DNA from: an uncultured Gammaproteobacteria bacterium
Lineage (GTDB): Bacteria > Pseudomonadota > Gammaproteobacteria > Xanthomonadales > Xanthomonadaceae
NCBI GenBank assembly: GCA_946885735.1
Contig: CAMPGW010000084.1
Location: forward strand, 1-13,167
Reading direction: 5' to 3'
Length of the DNA: 13,167 nt
A program made the translations under genes and the position numbers. Below the pieces are notes generated by a model. The model ran no database searches. It was not told the DNA's origin and saw only the letters and a list, made by a program, of their open reading frames with translations. Below, one piece after another: positions 1-5,142 of this stretch. Each line of letters opens with the position of its first letter. Within the stretch, counting starts at the first letter, position 1.

Positions 1-74
1 GCGGGTGTAGCTCAATGGTAGAGCTGTTGCTTCCCAAGCAACTGACGAGGGTTCGATTCCCTTCACCCGCTCCA
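1..74 (+). tRNA. tRNA-Gly, anticodon CCC
   Basis: The cloverleaf is complete. The acceptor stem pairs 1-7 with 64-70, the D stem 10-13 with 21-24, the anticodon stem 26-30 with 38-42, and the T stem 47-51 with 59-63 (one G-U pair). The T loop reads TTCGATT. The anticodon loop is TTCCCAA, giving anticodon CCC at 33-35, which reads GGG glycine codons. The discriminator base is T71 and CCA is encoded at 72-74. The variable loop is short (4 bases), as in class I tRNAs. It lies 59 bases before a polysaccharide glycosyltransferase on the same strand. tRNA-Gly genes are common sites of island insertion, but no duplicate of its 3' end was found in the window. Confidence 0.97.
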
Positions 75-94
75 GCCCGCGGCGCCAATACCGG

Positions 95-100
95 CATAAT
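95..100 (+). promoter_or_regulatory. candidate -10 element (CATAAT)
   Basis: CATAAT lies in GC-rich DNA 33 bases before the start codon at 134 and matches TATAAT at five of six positions. No convincing -35 hexamer sits 16-18 bases upstream. The context, GGCATAATGCGG, resembles the AT-rich hexamer in the gap before wzm. It may drive the first glycosyltransferase gene independently of the tRNA. This rests on sequence resemblance only. Confidence 0.35.
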
Positions 101-133
101 GCGGCCGCGGTCGCCCCGGCCGCGGGAGCCTCG

Positions 134-1561
134 ATGCACAGTCCCCCCGCCGGCGACGATTCCGAAGCGCTGAGCCGCCATGCGGCCTGGGTGCTGGCGC
201 TCCAGGAAGTCGAGCACGAACGTCGCCGCCTGGCCGACGACATCGACCGTATGCACCGCAGCCTGAGTTGGCGCCTGACCGCTCCCCTGCGACGCCTGCG
301 GCAGTGGCTGCAGCCCGCCAGCGCAGCGCCCGCTCCGCTCGCGGGCGCGCAGCCGGGCGATGCGTCGGCCTTTGCCGATGCGTCCGACCTGCTGCGACGT
401 TGCGCGGGACATCCCCCCGTGCCCGCGCCGCGCCGGCCCGAACGCCTGTACGTGGACGTCACCGAGTTGGCGCGCGAGGACGCCTTCGGCGGCATCCCGC
501 GCGTCTCCGGCCGCATCCTCGTCGAGTGGTTGCTGCAACCGCCTTCCGGATGGCGGGTGGAGCCGGTGCGGCTGACTGACCAGGGGCACTACGTCCATGC
601 GCGCGCCTACCTCGGCAGACTGCTCGGCCTGCCGTCCGCGGAGGCGGGCGCGGACGTGGCGGTGGCGCCGGCGCCGGGCGACGTATTCATCGGACTCGAC
701 CTGGTGCGTGAGCACGCGGGGCAGGCGCGGACCGCCGTGGCGGCGCTTCGCGCAAGGCAGGTGCGCATCGGCTTCGTCCTGTACGACCTCCTGCCCCTGC
801 AGCATCCGGACTGGTTCCCGCCCGGCACCCAGGCGGCGTTCGAAAGATGGTGGCGGATGGTGGCCGAACACGCCGACCGGGTCCTGTGCATCTCGGAGCA
901 GGTGGCCGGCGATGCGCGCGGCGCGCTGGCCGTGTTGGCACGTCCAGGCATGCCCCGCGTCTCCGCATTTCCGCTGGGCGATGACCTGCACTCGCTGGTC
1001 CCGGCCGGCCGACGCCTTGCGCCACGCACACCGGGACGCACGCGCTGGCTGATGGTAGGCACACTCGAGCCGCGCAAGGCGCACGCGCAGGCACTGGCCG
1101 CGTTCGAAGTGCTGTGGGCGCGCGGGGTGCCAGTCGAGTTGGTGATCGCCGGTCGCCCGGGCTGGTGCGGTGCCGAGTTGCTGGCGCGCCTCCACGGCCA
1201 CCGTGAACGCGGCCGACGTCTGCACTGGCTCGATGGCGCGAACGACGCCGAACTGCTGGCCGCGTACGAGGACTGCGATGCCCTGCTTGCGGCCTCGTTC
1301 GGCGAAGGGTATGGGCTGCCGGTGGTGGAGGCCGCGCGAATGGGCTTGCCGATCCTCGCGCGCGATCTGCCGGTGTTCCGCGAAATCGCAGGCGAGGGCG
1401 CCGACTATTTCCGGGCCGACGACGCCGACCTGCTTGCGGAAGCGATCCTGGCCTGGATCGAACGCCGCGCGCGCGGGTCCCACGCCGACCCCTCGCGGGT
1501 GCCGCTGCACCGGTGGCGCGACTCGGCGGCGGCGCTCGCCCGCGAGCTCCTGGCCGACTGA
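134..1561 (+). CDS. glycosyltransferase, family 4 type (GT-B), with N-terminal SWR motif
   Basis: This 475-residue protein is a retaining GT-B glycosyltransferase that probably transfers a sugar from a nucleotide donor to a growing surface glycan at the cytoplasmic face of the inner membrane. Residues 12-42 look like a charged helix, followed by SLSWRLTAPLRR at 43-54 and a Pro/Ala-rich linker. The N-terminal Rossmann-like half starts near residue 105 (LYVDVTEL). The donor-binding half carries MVGTLEPRK at 307-315 and the E-x7-E motif at E391/E399 (EGYGLPVVE). The ATG at 134 follows GGGAG (124-128) by 5 bases, a good ribosome site. The catalytic region is clearly paralogous to the second domain of the large glycosyltransferase at 5142-8111. 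Donor and linkage cannot be read from sequence. A 100-base gap with its own candidate promoter separates it from wzm. Confidence 0.92.
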   Translation: MHSPPAGDDSEALSRHAAWVLALQEVEHERRRLADDIDRMHRSLSWRLTAPLRRLRQWLQPASAAPAPLAGAQPGDASAFADASDLLRRCAGHPPVPAPRRPERLYVDVTELAREDAFGGIPRVSGRILVEWLLQPPSGWRVEPVRLTDQGHYVHARAYLGRLLGLPSAEAGADVAVAPAPGDVFIGLDLVREHAGQARTAVAALRARQVRIGFVLYDLLPLQHPDWFPPGTQAAFERWWRMVAEHADRVLCISEQVAGDARGALAVLARPGMPRVSAFPLGDDLHSLVPAGRRLAPRTPGRTRWLMVGTLEPRKAHAQALAAFEVLWARGVPVELVIAGRPGWCGAELLARLHGHRERGRRLHWLDGANDAELLAAYEDCDALLAASFGEGYGLPVVEAARMGLPILARDLPVFREIAGEGADYFRADDADLLAEAILAWIERRARGSHADPSRVPLHRWRDSAAALARELLAD

Positions 1562-1589
1562 ACGGCGTGCTCGGGCAGTCCTCGGCGCC

Positions 1590-1619
1590 TTGGTGGCACC
1601 GAGGCTTGCCAGCTATCAT
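1590..1619 (+). promoter_or_regulatory. candidate promoter for the wzm-wzt operon
   Basis: TTGGTG (1590-1595) and TATCAT (1614-1619) are spaced by 18 bases in the 100-base gap between the first glycosyltransferase and wzm. The -10 differs from consensus at two of six positions and the -35 keeps the TTG core. The GTG start of wzm is 42 bases downstream of the -10, leaving room for a short leader. Its location in the only sizeable gap of the cluster before 8111 supports a promoter; there is no experimental evidence. Confidence 0.42.
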
Positions 1620-1661
1620 TCGCGCTCCGGTCGCCAGGGCGCGGCCCCAGGGCTTTCCGAC

Positions 1662-2456
1662 GTGCTGGAGTTGTACCGCGCACTGTGGCGCTTTCGCTTC
1701 TTCATCGTGTCCTCGGTGAGGAACGACCTGCGCGCGCGGGTCGCACGAAGCCACCTGGGCGCCATCTGGATGGTGCTGCAACCACTGGCCCAGGTCGCCA
1801 TCTTCACCCTGGTGCTGTCCGAGGTACTCGCCGCGCGCCTGCCCGGCATCACCCACAAGCACGCTTACGCGATCTACCTGATGGCCGGGCTGCTGGCCTG
1901 GTCGCTCTTCAGCGAGATCACCAGTCGCTGCCTGACGATCTTCGTGGACAACGCCGGCCTGCTGAAGAAGATCGTGTTCCCGCGGATCTGCCTGCCCCTG
2001 ATCGTGGTCGGGTCGGCGCTGGTGAACAACCTGATGCTGTTCCTGGCGATGCTCGCGATCTTCCTGCTGATGGGCCACCTGCCGACGCTCGAGTTGCTGT
2101 GGCTGCTGCCATTGACGCTGGTCACGGTGGCCTTCGCGCTCGGGCTGGGCTTGCTGCTGGGCGTGCTCAACGTGTTCGTGCGCGATGTAGGCCAGGTGAT
2201 GGGCATCGTGCTGCAGTTGTGGTTCTGGCTCACGCCGATCGTGTACATGCCGAGCATCGTTCCGGCGCAGTTCCGCACCGCCATTGCCTTCAATCCGATG
2301 GCGTCGATCGTGGACGCCTACCAACAGGTCATCCTGTACCAGCAGTCCCCCGCAGGGCCGGGCGTGCTGTGGGTGGCCGGAGTGTCCGTGCTCCTGCTCG
2401 GCGCCGCATTGCTGCTGTTCCGGCGCGCCGCGCCCGACATGGTGGACGTGCTGTGA
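1662..2456 (+). CDS. wzm: ABC transporter permease for O-antigen/polysaccharide export (Wzm)
   Basis: This is the membrane subunit of an ABC-2 type exporter that moves undecaprenyl-linked polysaccharide across the inner membrane together with Wzt. At 264 residues it has the usual Wzm length. About six hydrophobic spans are visible near 36-57, 69-88, 113-137, 143-168, 181-197 and 236-254. The family's amphipathic N-terminal signature is present (RSHLGAIWMVLQP, 29-41). The conserved FNPM loop lies at 210-213, before the last span. The start chosen is GTG at 1662, preceded by AGGG (1649-1652) at 9 bases; it gives the standard N terminus. In-frame upstream GTG or TTG codons (for example 1593) would add about 23 residues unlike the family. 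The stop overlaps the wzt start by four bases (GTGA), so translation is probably coupled. Confidence 0.93.
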   Translation: MLELYRALWRFRFFIVSSVRNDLRARVARSHLGAIWMVLQPLAQVAIFTLVLSEVLAARLPGITHKHAYAIYLMAGLLAWSLFSEITSRCLTIFVDNAGLLKKIVFPRICLPLIVVGSALVNNLMLFLAMLAIFLLMGHLPTLELLWLLPLTLVTVAFALGLGLLLGVLNVFVRDVGQVMGIVLQLWFWLTPIVYMPSIVPAQFRTAIAFNPMASIVDAYQQVILYQQSPAGPGVLWVAGVSVLLLGAALLLFRRAAPDMVDVL

Positions 2457-3679
2457 GCGAGACGCTGCTCTCGGTCGTGGACCTGGGCAAGGTCTACCGA
2501 AGCTACCCGACGGCGTGGCAGCGCGTGCGGTCCTGGCTGGGGTGGCCCGCCCGCCCGGCCACCGAGCACTGGGCCCTGCGCCACGTCTCCTTCAGCATCG
2601 CGCGTGGCGAGGCCATCGGCATCGTCGGCCAGAACGGCGCCGGCAAGAGCACCCTGCTCAAGCTGGTGACGGGCACTGCGCGCGCGAACGAGGGACGGGT
2701 GGTGGCGATGGGCAGCGTCTCGGCGATCCTGGAGCTGGGCATGGGCTTCAATCCCGACCTCAGTGGCCGCGACAACTGCCGTCACGCCGCCGGCCTGATG
2801 GGTCACCCGCAGGCGGAGATCGAGCGGATGTTGCCGAAGATCGAGGCCTTCGCGGAGATCGGCGAATACTTCGACCAGCCGGTGCGAACCTATTCCAGCG
2901 GCATGCAGATGCGCATCGCCTTCGGCGTGGCGACCGCGGTGCGGCCAGACATCCTGATCGTGGACGAGGCCCTGGCGGTGGGCGATGCCTACTTCCAGCA
3001 CAAGAGCTTCGACCGGATCCGCCAGTTCCGCGAGCGCGGAACCACGCTGCTGATCGTTTCCCACGACCGCTCGGCGGTCCAGCAACTGTGCAGCCGGGCG
3101 ATCCTGCTGGACCAGGGCCGGCTCATCAAGGACGGCGGCGTCGAGGAGGTGATGGACTACTACAACGCCCTCATCGCCCAACGCGAGAACCAGACCGTCA
3201 CCGTCACCCGCCTCGACGACGGCCGGACGCAGACGACCTCCGGCACGGGCGAGGCGACCGTCGCGCAGATCAGCCTGCACGACGCCGGCGGCGCGCCGGT
3301 GGAGTTCGTCAACGTCGGCCAGGACGTCGAGCTGCGGGTGCGCGCGCGCGTGCACGCGCCGGTCGCCCGGCTGGTTTTCGGCTACATGATCAAGGACCGC
3401 CTTGGCGCCACCGTGTTCGGTACCAATACCCACTACACCGAGCAGGCGCTCAGCGTGGTGGATGCCGGCGCAACGGTCGATTTCAGCGTCCGCTTCCCGA
3501 TGAACCTCGGGGCCGGCACGTATTCGGTATCCACCGCGCTGGTGAGCAGCGAGACCCACCTGGAACACAACTACGAATGGCGCGACCTGGCCCTCATATT
3601 CACCGTGGCCAACCTCGACAAGCCCTCCTTCATCGGCCTGGCCTGGGTACCGCCGAGCATCGAACTGAGAGTGTCGTGA
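2453..3679 (+). CDS. wzt: ABC transporter ATPase with C-terminal carbohydrate-binding domain (Wzt)
   Basis: This is the ATPase of the polysaccharide exporter, 408 residues. The nucleotide-binding domain (about 1-240) has Walker A GQNGAGKST (59-67), the family's usual GMGFNPDLSGRDN segment (96-108), a signature SSGMQ (148-152), Walker B ILIVDE (167-172) and the switch histidine H204 (VSHD). The C-terminal part, from about residue 265 to 408, is predicted beta-rich and corresponds to the Wzt carbohydrate-binding domain. In E. coli O8/O9a this domain recognises the capped non-reducing end of the glycan, so its presence suggests that a modified terminus is the export signal here. The GTG start overlaps the wzm stop (GTGA) and the stop overlaps the next gene's GTG. 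Ligand specificity is unknown. Confidence 0.93.
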   Translation: MSETLLSVVDLGKVYRSYPTAWQRVRSWLGWPARPATEHWALRHVSFSIARGEAIGIVGQNGAGKSTLLKLVTGTARANEGRVVAMGSVSAILELGMGFNPDLSGRDNCRHAAGLMGHPQAEIERMLPKIEAFAEIGEYFDQPVRTYSSGMQMRIAFGVATAVRPDILIVDEALAVGDAYFQHKSFDRIRQFRERGTTLLIVSHDRSAVQQLCSRAILLDQGRLIKDGGVEEVMDYYNALIAQRENQTVTVTRLDDGRTQTTSGTGEATVAQISLHDAGGAPVEFVNVGQDVELRVRARVHAPVARLVFGYMIKDRLGATVFGTNTHYTEQALSVVDAGATVDFSVRFPMNLGAGTYSVSTALVSSETHLEHNYEWRDLALIFTVANLDKPSFIGLAWVPPSIELRVS

Positions 3680-5142
3680 GTTTCGTTTCCTACGCGCAGA
3701 ACTTCGAGGACGTGATGCTGGCGCGGGTGTTCCGCGGAGTCGAGGCCGGCTTCTACATCGATGTCGGCGCGCAGGACCCGCGCATCGACTCGGTGACGAA
3801 AGCCTTCTACGACCGCGGCTGGCGCGGCATCAACCTCGAGCCGGTCGAGGCCTGGCACCTGCGGTTGTGCCAGGATCGGCCGCGTGACATCAACCTGTGC
3901 CTTGCGGCCGGCGCCGCCGAGGGCGTCCTGGACTTCCATGAGGTGATCGACAGCGGGCTGTCCACCTCGAGCGCCGAGTTCGCCCGCCGGCACCAGGCCG
4001 CCGGCCATGGGGTGGTCGCGCGGAAGGTGCGCGTCCGGCCGCTGGATGACATATGCGCCGAGCACGACGTGCGGCAGGTGCACTTCCTCAAGGTAGACGC
4101 GGAGGGCGACGAGCCGGCGGTGCTGCGCGGCATCGACCTGGCCCGCGTGCGGCCCTGGGTCATCCTGGTGGAGGCGACCGAGCCCAACGCCGCGGTGAGC
4201 ACGCACGAGGCCTGGGAGTCGCTGATCGTGGATCGTGGTTACGCCTTCGTCTACAACGATGGCCTCAATCGGTTCTACCTGGCGAGCGAGCACGAGGACC
4301 TCGCCGGTGCCTTCGCGACGCCGCCCAACGTCTTCGACGATTTCCTCACCCGCGAGATCCTGGACCATCGGCGCCACGAGGAAGGCCTGCTCGAGCACAT
4401 CGGCGAGGTCGAGGCGCTGGCACGGTTGCGCGCCGAGACGATCGAGCGGCTCGAGCGCATCGTCGCGCAAAAGGACGAGGACCTGGCGCGAGTCCATGAA
4501 GCACTCGCCAGCCACCAGGCGCGCCTTGGCCACGCGCAGGCCGAACTGGCCGAGTGCGACGCACGGGTGGCGTCGCTGGGCGAGCGCGTCGCCGAACTTG
4601 CGGCGCTCGCCGACCGGGCGGCCGAGCAGCAGGCCGCGCTCGCCGCGAACCTGCAGGACGCCGAAGCGCGAAGTGCCGCGCTCGCCGCGAAACTGCAGGA
4701 CGCCGAAGCGCGAAGCGGCGTCCTCGCCGCGCGCCTGCAGGGCACCGAACAAACGGTGGCGGGCCTGTCGCGTTCGCTGCTCGACGCCCGCGCCGCGCGC
4801 CAGGCCGCCGAAGCCGGCTGGACCGCGGCCACTGCCGAGTTGCAGGCGACCCTGGCGATGCTGGCGCGGGCCCAACAGGACTTCCAGGCGATCGTGACGA
4901 GCCGGTCGTGGCGGCTGACCGAGCCCCTGCGCCGCGCCGTCATCTTTGCGCGGGGCACGCGCGCACGCGTCGCCGCGACGCATCCGTCCGCGCAGGCTCC
5001 CACCGATCCCGACCAGGCGCCTGCCGAAGCGGCCATCGCGCAGGTGCGGCCGGCCGTGCTGGCGCTGAGCGAGGACGCCGAACGCATCCTCGCCCGCTGC
5101 CCGGTCCTGGAGAACACGGGCGCGAGCGAGGACCCTCGCTGA
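3676..5142 (+). CDS. FkbM family methyltransferase with long C-terminal coiled coil
   Basis: This 488-residue protein is probably an S-adenosylmethionine-dependent O-methyltransferase acting on a surface glycan in the cytoplasm. The FkbM domain spans about residues 1-225. It opens with SYAQNFEDVML (5-15), has the SAM-binding motif FYIDVGAQDP (26-35), GWRGINLEP (48-56) and the family signature LKVDAEGDE (138-146). Residues about 230-405 form an Ala/Glu/Arg/Leu-rich heptad-repeat helix with a duplicated 14-residue unit at 320-333 and 334-347. The tail carries SRSWRLTEPLRR (409-420), shared with the first glycosyltransferase, and a Pro/Ala-rich end. The GTG start at 3676 overlaps the wzt stop; translation is probably coupled. 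Between exporter and polymerising glycosyltransferase, it is a good candidate for capping or chain-length control (inference). It has no kinase domain, unlike WbdD. Confidence 0.9.
   Translation: MSFVSYAQNFEDVMLARVFRGVEAGFYIDVGAQDPRIDSVTKAFYDRGWRGINLEPVEAWHLRLCQDRPRDINLCLAAGAAEGVLDFHEVIDSGLSTSSAEFARRHQAAGHGVVARKVRVRPLDDICAEHDVRQVHFLKVDAEGDEPAVLRGIDLARVRPWVILVEATEPNAAVSTHEAWESLIVDRGYAFVYNDGLNRFYLASEHEDLAGAFATPPNVFDDFLTREILDHRRHEEGLLEHIGEVEALARLRAETIERLERIVAQKDEDLARVHEALASHQARLGHAQAELAECDARVASLGERVAELAALADRAAEQQAALAANLQDAEARSAALAAKLQDAEARSGVLAARLQGTEQTVAGLSRSLLDARAARQAAEAGWTAATAELQATLAMLARAQQDFQAIVTSRSWRLTEPLRRAVIFARGTRARVAATHPSAQAPTDPDQAPAEAAIAQVRPAVLALSEDAERILARCPVLENTGASEDPR
4633..4758 (+). 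repeat. 42-base tandem repeat in coiled-coil coding region
   Basis: Unit 1 (4633-4674) and unit 2 (4675-4716) differ at only two of 42 bases (AAC/AAA and AGT/AGC codons). A third, degenerate unit covers 4717-4758. Each unit encodes 14 residues, two full heptads, with Leu/Leu/Ala/Ser at the expected core positions. Duplication therefore lengthens the helix without breaking the heptad phase. The near-identity at silent positions suggests a recent duplication. Confidence 0.9.

Noticed and set aside
101..123. GC-rich inverted repeat (GCGGCCG / CGGCCGC) before the first glycosyltransferase
   Set aside because: The sequence is almost all G and C, so pairing is easily fortuitous, and a transcript from the nearby -10 would start inside the left arm.
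687..2324. Open minus-strand frame of 545 codons opposite the first glycosyltransferase and wzm
   Set aside because: It overlaps two well-supported genes and its translation has no motifs, being dominated by Gln, His and Arg as in a shadow frame.
1685..2452. Upstream extension of the wzt reading frame across wzm
   Set aside because: The extra 256 residues are an out-of-frame reading of wzm. The GTG at 2453 gives a standard Wzt N terminus and a four-base overlap.
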